This document shows positions 6,255-14,074 of a stretch of 17,123 nt of DNA, one piece after another. The stretch spans positions 1 to 17,123 of the forward strand of contig CAJUTU010000067.1 of assembly GCA_910589385.1 (NCBI GenBank). Direction: 5' to 3'. Numbering within the stretch: position 1 is the stretch's first letter; each line of letters opens with the position of its first letter. Source of the stretch: an uncultured Lachnospiraceae bacterium (GTDB taxonomy: Bacteria; Bacillota; Clostridia; Lachnospirales; Lachnospiraceae). The notes under the pieces are model-generated. The model saw only the letters and a list, made by a program, of their open reading frames with translations. It was not told where the DNA came from and did not search any database. The translations under genes were made by a program, and so were the position numbers.

Positions 6255-7091
6255 TCATTTCAACGCACCGCTCGCAACACTGTCCATAATATACCTCTGT
6301 GCCGCCAGATAGAATACAATAACCGGAATGATCGTCATACTCAACCCTGCCATTGCAAGATTCCATTGGATGGTATATTGCTCAAAAAAGGAAAACGTAG
6401 AAAGCGGAAGTGTAAACAGGTCTTTTGAAGACAGCGCAAGTGAGGGCAGCAGGTAATCATTCCACAGCCATATCACATCCAATATAGCCACTGTGATCGT
6501 AATGTTTTTCAGCATCGGGAAGACCACATACCAAAAGCGCTGCCATAAATTACAGCCGTCCAAGATTGCCGCTTCTTCGATCTCCAGCGGAATAGATTTA
6601 ATAAAGCCATGATACAGAAAAACCCCCATACCGCATCCAAAGCCGATATTCATATAAATCAAACCGAAATGAGAATTCAAAAAAGGGATTCCCGTTTTAT
6701 CTGTCATGCTCCCCATAAACTGCATCAGCGGCATCATAATCGACTGTGTCGGAATGATCATTGTCGCGATCAGGCTGTAGAATAATATTTCCGTCCATTT
6801 ATTTTTCATCCTTACCATAATCCACGCAGTCGTCGAGGTCAGCACAATAATCCCGAACACACTGATAAATGAGACCTTGACCGTGTTTCCCAGGGTTTGG
6901 AGAAACTTCATCTTTTCTACCGCTTCAGTAAAATATTCCAATGACCATTCCTTTGGCATCCCCAGAGGATCCAGCGCAATTTCAACACGGTTTTTAAACG
7001 CGTTTACAAAGACCAGATAAAATGGCGAAAGGAAAGCCAGCCCCAGCAGAATAAGCAGAACAGAACCTATGATATTTTTTCGTTTTTTCAT
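6255..7091 (-). CDS. carbohydrate ABC transporter permease, MalG type
   Basis: This 278-residue inner-membrane protein is the second permease of a CUT1-type sugar importer. Six hydrophobic segments are visible, the first right after MKKRKN. The EAA loop that docks onto the ATPase is at about residues 172-190 (EEAAILDGCNLWQRFWYVVF). The N-terminal periplasmic part with PKEWSLEYFTEA is typical of MalG-like subunits. Its ATG overlaps the stop codon of the preceding permease by one base (TAATG), so translation is coupled. The usual ATP-binding subunit is not encoded nearby, so a shared MsmK/MsiK-like ATPase elsewhere is expected. Confidence 0.93.
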   Translation of the reverse strand: MKKRKNIIGSVLLILLGLAFLSPFYLVFVNAFKNRVEIALDPLGMPKEWSLEYFTEAVEKMKFLQTLGNTVKVSFISVFGIIVLTSTTAWIMVRMKNKWTEILFYSLIATMIIPTQSIMMPLMQFMGSMTDKTGIPFLNSHFGLIYMNIGFGCGMGVFLYHGFIKSIPLEIEEAAILDGCNLWQRFWYVVFPMLKNITITVAILDVIWLWNDYLLPSLALSSKDLFTLPLSTFSFFEQYTIQWNLAMAGLSMTIIPVIVFYLAAQRYIMDSVASGALK

Positions 7092-7972
7092 TACATCTCT
7101 ACCTCTTTCTGTTTATTTGCATATGTCTGCGCTAATGTAACCACTGCGACCAGAATAAAAAATACGATCGCTTTGGCCTGTCCATATCCATAATTCCCTC
7201 TCGTAAACATTTCATTATAAATATTCATGGCAAACATTTCTGTGGAATTAAACGGCCCCCCGCCTGTCAGCGAAAGATTTACGTCAAAAATCTTAAATGA
7301 GTTTGCCAGAGTGATAAATGTGGTGATCGTGACCGCCGGCCGCAATAATGGGAGCATGATGTACCAAAACCGTTGTATGGATGAAGCCCCGTCCACCTGG
7401 GCCGCTTCTATGAACTCTGCGGAAATCCCCTGGATGCCGGAAATATAAATGATCATAATATAGCCCGCCATCTTCCAGGTATTGACAAATACCAGCGCTG
7501 CCATAGCAAAACCTTCGTTTAGCAGCCAATTAAACAAAAGGTTTTCTATCCCTAAAACTTCCCCCAGTTTTGGAAACGGACTCGAAAATACGAATTTCCA
7601 AATGAATCCCAACAACAGCCCTCCGATCAGATGCGGCGCAAACACCATTGCCCGCGCCACATTTCTGGCTGAATATTTCCTTGTCAGGAGAACTGCAAAC
7701 GCTAAACCCAGACAATTTGTCGAGATCACGCTAAAAATGGTAAATATAACCGTATGCTTTCCCGACTGCCAGAATCTTGCATCTGAAAATAATTCGGTAT
7801 AATTATCCAGCCCCACAAAAATCTTGGGATTGACAGGGATTCCATCCCACTCGAAAAAGGAATATCCGATTCCGAGAAAGAATGGAACCACAATAACTGT
7901 CAAAAAGATCAAGGTCATGATCAGCGGCAGGCACATAAATGAATAATATGCTGCACTTCTTCTTTTTTTCAA
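7091..7972 (-). CDS. carbohydrate ABC transporter permease, MalF type
   Basis: This 293-residue membrane protein is the first permease of the same importer, with about six transmembrane segments and an EAA loop at residues 189-207 (EAAQVDGASSIQRFWYIML). The segment FVGLDNYTELFSDARFW between the first two membrane spans is characteristic of UgpA/MalF-like sugar permeases. The start codon is TTG at 7972, supported by GGAGG 8 bases upstream; the next in-frame ATG would cut into the first membrane segment. It follows the binding-protein gene after 16 bases. Confidence 0.93.
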   Translation of the reverse strand: MKKRRSAAYYSFMCLPLIMTLIFLTVIVVPFFLGIGYSFFEWDGIPVNPKIFVGLDNYTELFSDARFWQSGKHTVIFTIFSVISTNCLGLAFAVLLTRKYSARNVARAMVFAPHLIGGLLLGFIWKFVFSSPFPKLGEVLGIENLLFNWLLNEGFAMAALVFVNTWKMAGYIMIIYISGIQGISAEFIEAAQVDGASSIQRFWYIMLPLLRPAVTITTFITLANSFKIFDVNLSLTGGGPFNSTEMFAMNIYNEMFTRGNYGYGQAKAIVFFILVAVVTLAQTYANKQKEVEM

Positions 7973-7988
7973 CGCCTCTCCCTCCCGT

Positions 7989-9236
7989 TTACTTTACACC
8001 AGCGCTCCATGCCTTATCCAGTTCTTCCAAAAATTCACTCCCTGTCATTGATGTGTCTGAAAAGAACTTTTGTGCCACTGCGGCAAGCTGGTTCGTCACC
8101 ATGCCCTCAGGCCAGATATTGTATGTCCACGGCAGCGTATTTTCCTCCATCACATATTCATGGACAGCCATAGAAAGTGGGTCGATATCCGCAACCTCAA
8201 TATTTTTCATAGCCGGGATAAACTTAAATTCTTCTGTAATATAATGCTGCCCTCTTTCGCTGGTAAACATCCATTCCAGAAAATCTTTTCCTGCTTCGAT
8301 CTCTTCTTCACTTTTCTGGTTATTCACTACCCATGCGTTCGGAATCCCCACACAGATTTTTTCATTTCCCATAAGCGGGAACGGCCTTAATGAAATATCA
8401 AAGTCTGCCTCATAATCCGCAAACTGGAGCCATACCCAATTTCCCTGATGGATAGACGCGGCTTTTCCGGTCATAAAATCTGCCGCCTGGTCGTCATATG
8501 TGATCCCCATCGGATTTCCGCTTGTATCTCTGATCACTTCCATAAACTTTGCCCACTCGATAAATTCCGGTGTTTCAGACATCTTTACCTCTCCTGCATT
8601 CAACTTCTCTAAATATGCCCGATAATCCTCCTGCATGGCAAACGGTGTATTCAGTATATGCCCCAGCATAAAATAGGAGTTATCGGATAATTCCACCAGG
8701 CTGATATCCTTTGCCGAAAGCTCCTCTGCAAAGGCCTGGAACGAATCAAAGTCCTTCAATTCCGTATCCCCAAACAGAACATCATTACAAACCATCCCAT
8801 ATCCCTCAACCGCTTGGGGAATCCCTAAAAGCGTCCCTTCATATTCCAGCCCCATCCCCTCTGCAATTTCGGAAACATACGGTTCTTTTGACAGATCGCA
8901 AAGGTAAGAATGCAGGATGTCAAGCTGAGTCCCTTCCGATACGGTGAAAATCGTCGGGCCCTGTTTTCCCGTCAGTTTCCCACGTAAATTATCCAGGTAA
9001 TTCTCTCCAGGGGCGCCAAGGACTTCCACCTTAATTCCGGTCAGTTCTGTGTATTCCTCCGCCATGTCCTCCAACTGGTCGATAATACTGTTCTTACTCT
9101 GAAAAATGGAGATTGTAAGATCTTTTGAAGGACTGTCCGTCTTACCGCTGTCCGAACCGCTCTCTTTTCCCGAACATCCTATCAGCCCCAAAGTCAATGC
9201 AGCAGCCAACAAAAAACTAATCGCTCTTTTTTTCAT
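7989..9236 (-). CDS. extracellular sugar-binding lipoprotein of the ABC importer
   Basis: This 415-residue protein is a family 1 solute-binding protein that captures the substrate outside the membrane and delivers it to the two permeases. The N-terminus MKKRAISFLLAAALTLGLIG is a lipoprotein signal with lipobox LIGC; C21 would be lipidated. A Ser/Gly/Lys/Asp-rich linker follows, then DLTISIFQSKNSIIDQLEDM, the usual first strand and helix of the fold. AADFMTGKAASIHQGNWVW is the conserved ligand-side region. AGGAGG lies 8 bases before the ATG. It heads the operon and is expected to be the most strongly expressed member. Ligand identity cannot be inferred beyond a carbohydrate-like compound. Confidence 0.92.
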   Translation of the reverse strand: MKKRAISFLLAAALTLGLIGCSGKESGSDSGKTDSPSKDLTISIFQSKNSIIDQLEDMAEEYTELTGIKVEVLGAPGENYLDNLRGKLTGKQGPTIFTVSEGTQLDILHSYLCDLSKEPYVSEIAEGMGLEYEGTLLGIPQAVEGYGMVCNDVLFGDTELKDFDSFQAFAEELSAKDISLVELSDNSYFMLGHILNTPFAMQEDYRAYLEKLNAGEVKMSETPEFIEWAKFMEVIRDTSGNPMGITYDDQAADFMTGKAASIHQGNWVWLQFADYEADFDISLRPFPLMGNEKICVGIPNAWVVNNQKSEEEIEAGKDFLEWMFTSERGQHYITEEFKFIPAMKNIEVADIDPLSMAVHEYVMEENTLPWTYNIWPEGMVTNQLAAVAQKFFSDTSMTGSEFLEELDKAWSAGVK

Positions 9237-9257
9237 TTTCTTTCCTCCTAAATGTAT

Positions 9258-9271
9258 GTTTATCGTTAAAC
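9258..9271 (-). promoter_or_regulatory. LacI-type operator O1 over the transcription start
   Basis: The sequence GTTTATCGTTAAAC (plus strand) is a near-palindrome centred on CG, as LacI-family operators usually are. It begins just downstream of the -10 hexamer and covers the predicted transcription start, an ideal repression site. A 16-base identical copy (TATGTTTATCGTTAAA) lies 98 bp away. Confidence 0.75.
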
Positions 9272-9273
9272 CT

Positions 9274-9302
9274 ATAATATATTTTTATGCTATATTTGTC
9301 AA
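9274..9302 (-). promoter_or_regulatory. promoter of the sugar-uptake and flavoprotein operon
   Basis: TTGACA (9302-9297, perfect) and TATTAT (9279-9274) are 17 bases apart on the minus strand. Transcription should start near 9267, inside the operator, about 30 bases before the binding-protein start codon. With no terminator seen between the next genes, it should serve all five. Confidence 0.85.
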
Positions 9303-9304
9303 GT

Positions 9305-9322
9305 AAAATATCGTTTTTAAAA
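9305..9322 (-). promoter_or_regulatory. possible third, degenerate operator
   Basis: AAAATATCGTTTTTAAAA has the shared half-site TATCGTT and a central CG, just upstream of the -35 hexamer. Its centre is 48 bp from O1 and 50 bp from O2. The match is only partial and the region is AT-rich, so chance is possible. Confidence 0.35.
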
Positions 9323-9355
9323 GGTTTATTTTGTAATTTCAAGAAAATTATATAT

Positions 9356-9369
9356 GTTTATCGTTAAAT
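9356..9369 (-). promoter_or_regulatory. LacI-type operator O2, upstream copy
   Basis: GTTTATCGTTAAAT repeats the O1 core exactly over 13 bases (16 with the flanking bases). It lies upstream of the promoter, 98 bp centre-to-centre from O1, an arrangement that allows repressor looping. Confidence 0.7.
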
Positions 9370-9398
9370 CTTCTGATATTTTATCAGTTCTTTTACAC

Positions 9399-9481
9399 AA
9401 AAAAAGCCCATGTGCACAAATATCGTATATGGTATTCTCATTATTCCACTGCCATATACGATTTCATTCGGCACATCGGCT
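9399..9481 (-). terminator. lacI terminator, long two-part hairpin
   Basis: On the minus strand AGCCGATGTGC pairs with GCACATGGGCT (one unpaired position per arm), and an inner perfect 11-bp stem ATCGTATATGG with CCATATACGAT extends it. A run of seven Ts (9405-9399) follows. It separates the regulator transcript from the transporter operon, so the latter depends on its own promoter. Confidence 0.85.
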
Positions 9482-9501
9482 CATTTTTAAATTATCATCC
9501 A

Positions 9502-10467
9502 TCAGATGGTTGATTGTCCCCAACGGATAGGCACTTTTATTTTATTGGTCACAGAATCGGATCCACGAATCATATTAACCAGCGTTTCAGCCGCTATATA
9601 TCCTTTTTCATAGCAGGGAAGAACCACTGTTGTCAAATATTTATCCGGAAGTTCCCATATACGCGTCCCATCAAAACCGGTTACACCGATCTTATGCGGA
9701 ACATCAATACTCATCTCCCGAAACAGGCTTACGACGCCTGCTGCCATATCGTCGTTGGCACATACCACAACCTCCGGCAATTCCTCGCGCATGATCATGA
9801 TCCTTGCTGCTTTCACACCACTGGAAAAGGAATAGTCCCCTAAATAATAATTTTCTTCTTTAAAATCAACGGATGCATCACGCAGTGTATTACGAAACGC
9901 GTCATACCGCTCCTTATGGTTCAATGTATTTTCATATGCCCCGATATAACTGAATTTCCGATACCCCTTTTTTAAAAGCCCGTCCGTCAGCTGGGCCATC
10001 GCATTATAATTATCTGTCAAGATACAGCTGATATCCGGCGATTCCAAATACCGCTCCATCACCACGATTTTCATCTTTCTTTCTGCTGCTAATAAAATCT
10101 GGCTGTCCTGGATATTGTTGTCTAACACAATTGCCCCGTCAACAAGTCCATTTTGAAGGAATGACTGTGATGTAGAATATGTACATACGATCATTCCTAA
10201 CCCATGCCCTTCCAGGCATTCATGGATCCCTTTTATGATCTGCAGGTAATAACTGCGCTCAAAATCGCTGAACATAAACATAACCGTATTGGTTTTCCCG
10301 TATTTCAGATTTCTTGCATTTATATTCGGTGTATAATTCATTTCCTGACATATCTTTAATATTCTTTCTCTGTTCTGTTGGCTGACTTTCGCTCTTCCAT
10401 TCAATACATTTGAAACTGTCGTAGCTGATACTCCTGCAGCTTTAGCAATATCCCGAATAGTCGTCAT
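9502..10467 (-). CDS. LacI family transcriptional regulator
   Basis: This 321-residue DNA-binding protein most likely represses the adjacent sugar-uptake operon. The N-terminal helix-turn-helix is textbook: TIRDIAKAAGVSATTVSNVL then NGRAKVS, with the hinge region at YTPNINARNL. The remaining part is a periplasmic-binding-protein-like effector domain, with GFDGTRIWELPDKYLTTV near the end as in other family members. AAGGAG lies 8 bases before the ATG. Its own transcript ends at a strong terminator, and palindromic CG-centred sites are found over the promoter of the next operon. The inducer is unknown and presumably is the imported compound or a derivative. Confidence 0.93.
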   Translation of the reverse strand: MTTIRDIAKAAGVSATTVSNVLNGRAKVSQQNRERILKICQEMNYTPNINARNLKYGKTNTVMFMFSDFERSYYLQIIKGIHECLEGHGLGMIVCTYSTSQSFLQNGLVDGAIVLDNNIQDSQILLAAERKMKIVVMERYLESPDISCILTDNYNAMAQLTDGLLKKGYRKFSYIGAYENTLNHKERYDAFRNTLRDASVDFKEENYYLGDYSFSSGVKAARIMIMREELPEVVVCANDDMAAGVVSLFREMSIDVPHKIGVTGFDGTRIWELPDKYLTTVVLPCYEKGYIAAETLVNMIRGSDSVTNKIKVPIRWGQSTI

Positions 10468-10548
10468 TTTTTCTTCTCCTTATCCTTCACTTTTTCTATT
10501 CGCTTTCCTCAAAACAAAACTGCTATGATCCAACTCAAAATTTGTTTT

Positions 10549-10577
10549 AGTATACCGCACTTTTCTTTAAAAATCTA
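10549..10577 (-). promoter_or_regulatory. weak candidate promoter of the LacI-type regulator gene
   Basis: TATACT (10554-10549) is a good -10 hexamer about 80 bases before the start codon. The matching -35 position (TAGATT, 17 bases away) is poor. No copy of the CG-centred operator is seen here, so autoregulation is not supported. Confidence 0.4.
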
Positions 10578-10630
10578 TGATATTTTACAAGTTTCATTCA
10601 TCCATTTTTTCCATACCCCTCAGCCAATTA

Positions 10631-10677
10631 CGGCCGGCATCTGCCAGAAAATCATCTTTCATGGCAGCCGCCGGCCG
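10631..10677 (-). terminator. GC-rich hairpin after spoIVA, possible terminator
   Basis: CGGCCGGC plus CTGCC pair with GGCAG plus GCCGGCCG around a 17-base loop, separated by a 2-base internal loop. The stem is very stable, but no T-run follows on the minus strand, so it may be a weak or factor-dependent terminator or an mRNA 3' end stabiliser. The remainder of the gap between spoIVA and the regulator gene (10468-10755) shows nothing else clear. Confidence 0.45.
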
Positions 10678-10755
10678 CAGTCCGTTTCGGATATTGAATT
10701 TGAAACAGGGAGCAAATGTGTAAATCCAATACGATCTACACTCCCAACAATACAC

Positions 10756-12228
10756 CTATATAATAATACACACCAGCCCTCCATTACTGTCATTGACGAT
10801 CTTCTGCATGGTATCCTGCAGCTTCACCTGGCTCTCGTCATTGATCATGGTAATCTTATTACGCATTCCATCCATGACCAGATCTTCAATGGATTTTCCA
10901 AAAATATTGGTTCCCCATACTCCCTCTTCTGTCTCGCTTTCCGCCTTAATATACTCCACCAGATCCTGAGCCTGTTTCTCGCTCCCTACGATGGGCGCGA
11001 TCTCTGTCTCAATATTTGCCCGGATCATATGGATGGAGGGCGCTTCGGAATGGATCTTCACGCCAAACTTGTTGCCCTGCTTGATAATCATGGGGTCTTC
11101 CAGGGCAATTTCTTCTTTTTTCGGACTGACTACCCCGTATCCTTTCATCTTTACATCGGCAAATGCATCTTTGATCTGCGTGTACTCTTCTTTCATTGAC
11201 GCCAGTTCCTTCATGACAGAGATCAGCTCATACTCTCCCTGGATGTCCGTACCCGTCAGTTCACTGAGCACTTCATAATAGAACTGTTCCGCAAACCGGA
11301 CCATGATCCGTACTTTTCCGGTATCCATCTCAATCTTTTCAATCAGGATTTTTTCTATGTACGGGCTTTCCACTTCCGGAACTCCTGACGACACACTACG
11401 GATGTCATCCAGCTCTGTCATAAGGAATTTCACCGCCGCGAGCAGGTCCTGTTTGATCCGGTGCTCCCTTGAGAGCATCTCCACCCATTTGGGGATAAAA
11501 AATTCCACCTCGGAGATCGGGAACTCATACAAGATCTGGCGCATGATATCGTGGACATCGTCCTCTTTTAACTGTTCACAGTTGACCGGGACCACAGCCG
11601 TGTTATATTTTGCCTCCATAGATGCCTGTAGTACCTTTGCTTCCTCTGTATAAGGCTTTGTGCAGTTCAGCAAGATGATAAACGGCTTTCCGATGGACTG
11701 CAGTTCCTGTATCGTCCGCTCCTCCGCCGACACATAATTTTCCCTGGGAAGGCCGCAGATACTGCCGTCTGTGGTCACCACAAGGCCAATGGTGGCGTGG
11801 TCATGGATGACTTTCTGTGTCCCGATCGCTGCTGCTTTTGTAAATGGAATCTCGTACTCAAACCATGGAGTTTTTACCTGCCGCTCCGTATCGTTTTCAA
11901 TATGGCCCGAAGCCCCTTCCACCATGAATCCGACGCAGTCGATGAGCCGGATCTTCACCTCTACATCCTCTGAAAGACGGATGGCAGCGGCTTCTTTCGG
12001 AACAAATTTGGGTTCTGTAGTCATGACCGTAGTTCCGGACGCAGACTGCGGCAGTTCATCTTTGGTGCGCTCCCTGTCATTTTCATCCTCCATATGGGGT
12101 AAGACCAGCAAATCCATAAAACGCTTGATAAAGGTTGACTTGCCTGTCCGAACCGGGCCAACCACGCCGATATAGATTTCCCCGCCGGTCCTCGCCTTCA
12201 TATCCTTGTATAATTGAAATGAATCCAT
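10756..12228 (-). CDS. spoIVA: stage IV sporulation protein A (spore coat basement ATPase)
   Basis: This 490-residue protein matches SpoIVA, made in the mother cell, which hydrolyses ATP to polymerise on the forespore surface as the base layer of the spore coat. The N-terminus MDSFQLYKDMKARTGGEIYI is the family signature, followed by Walker A GPVRTGKST (residues 24-32) and the DCVGF strand. The C-terminus ends with the family-like hydrophobic tail GGLVCIII. Length agrees with the roughly 490 residues usual for the family. The ATG at 12228 is preceded by GGGGG 8 bases upstream, whereas the longer frame to 12345 would run into gpsA. A sigma-E-type promoter lies in the gap behind gpsA. Confidence 0.97.
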   Translation of the reverse strand: MDSFQLYKDMKARTGGEIYIGVVGPVRTGKSTFIKRFMDLLVLPHMEDENDRERTKDELPQSASGTTVMTTEPKFVPKEAAAIRLSEDVEVKIRLIDCVGFMVEGASGHIENDTERQVKTPWFEYEIPFTKAAAIGTQKVIHDHATIGLVVTTDGSICGLPRENYVSAEERTIQELQSIGKPFIILLNCTKPYTEEAKVLQASMEAKYNTAVVPVNCEQLKEDDVHDIMRQILYEFPISEVEFFIPKWVEMLSREHRIKQDLLAAVKFLMTELDDIRSVSSGVPEVESPYIEKILIEKIEMDTGKVRIMVRFAEQFYYEVLSELTGTDIQGEYELISVMKELASMKEEYTQIKDAFADVKMKGYGVVSPKKEEIALEDPMIIKQGNKFGVKIHSEAPSIHMIRANIETEIAPIVGSEKQAQDLVEYIKAESETEEGVWGTNIFGKSIEDLVMDGMRNKITMINDESQVKLQDTMQKIVNDSNGGLVCIII

Positions 12229-12256
12229 AAAAATACCCCCTTGTTCTGCTGATAAC

Positions 12257-12283
12257 AATGTATGCAGAAAATATAGGGGGTAT
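12257..12283 (-). promoter_or_regulatory. sigma-E-type promoter of spoIVA
   Basis: On the minus strand CATACATT (12264-12257) fits the sigma-E -10 consensus CATACANT exactly, and ATA (12283-12281) lies 16 bases upstream, within the known 16-18 spacing. It sits in the 70-base gap between gpsA and spoIVA and would give mother-cell-specific expression. Confidence 0.75.
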
Positions 12284-12298
12284 GATAAAATTTTATAA

Positions 12299-13315
12299 CT
12301 ATTCCTCATCCCAGGGCAGAGACGCGCTTTCACTTCTCGAAGCACGCATCATCAGTTCATTCACTGCCTCAGCCGGGTCTTTCCCCTGGAATAACACTTC
12401 GTTCACCGCCTCTACAATGGGCATGGAAATCTGGTACTGTTCCGCCAGTTTTTTTGCAGCCTTGGCAGAATAGACGCCTTCTACCACCATCTGTACCTCA
12501 TCCATAGCCTCCTGCATGGATTTTCCCTGCCCCATCAGAAAACCGGCTTTCCGGTTCCGGCTGTGGACGCTGGCACAGGTCACAATTAAGTCTCCGATGC
12601 CTGTCAATCCGGTAAAGCTTTCAATCCTGCCGCCCATCTTCACTCCAAGCCTTGCGATCTCCGCAATCCCTCTCGTGATCAACGCGGCCTTTGTATTATC
12701 TCCGTATCCCAATCCGTCGGCAATCCCGGCCGCCAGGGCAATCACATTTTTCAGGGAACCGCCCAGTTCTATTCCCAAAATATCTGGGCTGGTGTAAACG
12801 CGGAATACTTTGCTTGTAAAGACAGACTGCAGATATTCTGCCGTCAATTTTTTCCTGGCTCCAACCACACAAGTCGTCGGCAGGCCCCGTCCCACCTCCT
12901 CGGCATGGCTCGGCCCAGAGAGCACTGCCACGTCCGCCTGCGGGATTTCTTCCTCAATCTGCCGTGAGAGCGTCATCAGTGTGCTCTCCTCGATTCCCTT
13001 TGCCACATCTACGATGATCTGGCCTTCTGCCACAAAGGGAGACATCTTCTTCGCCGTTGCCCTTGTAAACGGAGACGGCACCGCAAGCACCAGAAAGTCT
13101 TTTCCCTGTATCGAAGATTCCAGATCTCCCGTGATCACCATGTCTTTTGGCAGCTTCACGCCCGGCAGCTTTTTCGCATGCTCCCGCTTTGTATCCAGCA
13201 TCTGAACTTCTTCTGGGTCAATCGACCATACGGTCACCTGATTTCCATTATTGTACAAGAGGACAGAGAGCGCGGTTCCCCAGCTTCCTGCCCCGATCAC
13301 TCCTATATTTGCCAT
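12299..13315 (-). CDS. gpsA: NAD(P)-dependent glycerol-3-phosphate dehydrogenase
   Basis: This 338-residue cytoplasmic enzyme reduces dihydroxyacetone phosphate to sn-glycerol 3-phosphate, the backbone for phospholipids. The NAD(P)-binding loop is GAGSWG (residues 8-13). VLSGPSHAEEV and the block GGSLKNVIALAAGIADGLGY then GDNTKAALITRG are the substrate-binding and catalytic signatures. The ATG at 13315 is preferred over an in-frame GTG at 13324 because GGGTGG sits before it. PlsY, which uses the product, is encoded just upstream, so the two work in sequence. Confidence 0.97.
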   Translation of the reverse strand: MANIGVIGAGSWGTALSVLLYNNGNQVTVWSIDPEEVQMLDTKREHAKKLPGVKLPKDMVITGDLESSIQGKDFLVLAVPSPFTRATAKKMSPFVAEGQIIVDVAKGIEESTLMTLSRQIEEEIPQADVAVLSGPSHAEEVGRGLPTTCVVGARKKLTAEYLQSVFTSKVFRVYTSPDILGIELGGSLKNVIALAAGIADGLGYGDNTKAALITRGIAEIARLGVKMGGRIESFTGLTGIGDLIVTCASVHSRNRKAGFLMGQGKSMQEAMDEVQMVVEGVYSAKAAKKLAEQYQISMPIVEAVNEVLFQGKDPAEAVNELMMRASRSESASLPWDEE

Positions 13316-13327
13316 AATATCCACCCA

Positions 13328-13375
13328 CAGGGCGGCGCCAAATCACTTTCTTTTGCTATTTATCCGCCGTCCCTG
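13328..13375 (-). other. hairpin in the plsY-gpsA gap
   Basis: CAGGGACGGCG and CGCCGCCCTG (minus strand) form a 10-bp stem with one bulged A and a long loop, ending about a dozen bases before the gpsA start. No T-run follows. Rest of the 111-base gap is purine-rich on the coding strand. Role unknown; possibly an mRNA processing or leader structure. Confidence 0.35.
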
Positions 13376-13426
13376 CCCTTTCCATTCTTATTCCTGCTTC
13401 TTTATTTCTGCTTTGCGATTCTTACT

Positions 13427-14071
13427 TTATGATTCCTGCTTTTTCTTTCCGCCAAACTGATTCTCGTTCCCTGCCAGAAGCCTTTTGATGTTCTCCTTAT
13501 GCCGCCACCATGCCAGCGCCATCAGAACAAACACCACGGCGTACATCTCCAGGCGGTAGGAAAATCCCATCTGAAAGCCCCCCATCTGCCCGTAAAGGAT
13601 GACTTCCAAAAAAAAGGTAGCGGAGGCCAAAAGGGAACCCACGGACACATATCGTGTCAATATGGTAGGAATCAAAAATGCTGCCAGCGGAATCGGAACT
13701 AACACAAGGCCGGAAGATACTACCAGCCCGCCCAGCACCGCAATCCCTTTTCCGCCTTTGAATTTCAGATAAAACGGGAAATTGTGTCCCAACGTGGCCC
13801 CAAGCCCTGCATACATCCCAAGCAGAGGCGCATATTCTAAATCCCGGTAAATCACAAGCCGTACAAGCAGGACTGCTGCCACGCATTTCACCACATCTCC
13901 GGCAAATGTCATGGCTCCGGCTTTCCATCCCATTACCCTGAGCGCATTGGTGGAGCCAGCGTTTCCGCTCCCCTGCTGCCGGATGTCGATATGGTTCATT
14001 TTCCCGACCAGATACCCGGTCTGCAACAGGCCGAACACATAGCCAATTACCAGACAAATGATACGTTCCAT
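13427..14071 (-). CDS. plsY: glycerol-3-phosphate acyltransferase PlsY
   Basis: This 214-residue integral membrane enzyme transfers the acyl group from acyl-phosphate to sn-glycerol 3-phosphate, making lysophosphatidate. The motifs are GSGNAGSTNALRVMG (motif 1, with Ser where Ala is usual in GATN), the FAGDVVK segment, and KFKGGKGIAVLGG (motif 2, phosphate-binding glycines). Five or so hydrophobic segments alternate with these loops. The residue after the GDVVK lysine is Cys in place of the common Gly. The C-terminal tail is lysine-rich (KRLLAGNENQFGGKKKQES). The start codon is 3 bases after the der stop codon, so the two are co-transcribed. Confidence 0.96.
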   Translation of the reverse strand: MERIICLVIGYVFGLLQTGYLVGKMNHIDIRQQGSGNAGSTNALRVMGWKAGAMTFAGDVVKCVAAVLLVRLVIYRDLEYAPLLGMYAGLGATLGHNFPFYLKFKGGKGIAVLGGLVVSSGLVLVPIPLAAFLIPTILTRYVSVGSLLASATFFLEVILYGQMGGFQMGFSYRLEMYAVVFVLMALAWWRHKENIKRLLAGNENQFGGKKKQES

Positions 14072-14074
14072 ACT

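Noticed and set aside
9258..9271. Possible CcpA cre site at the operon promoter
   Set aside because: The sequence deviates from the cre consensus in the conserved left half, and its exact second copy points instead to the local LacI-type regulator.
9373..9387. CTGATA-TTT-TATCAG inverted repeat between the lacI terminator and operator O2
   Set aside because: Short, AT-rich and unrelated to the operator core; it could arise by chance in this region.
10525..11199. Plus-strand open frame of 224 codons
   Set aside because: It lies mostly antisense to spoIVA, has no ribosome binding site of note and no recognisable domain.
13389..13440. Recurring ATTCCTGCTT-like units around the end of plsY
   Set aside because: Only two exact copies and one loose one in a pyrimidine-rich stretch; part of it is the lysine-rich coding end of plsY, so it is best seen as low complexity.
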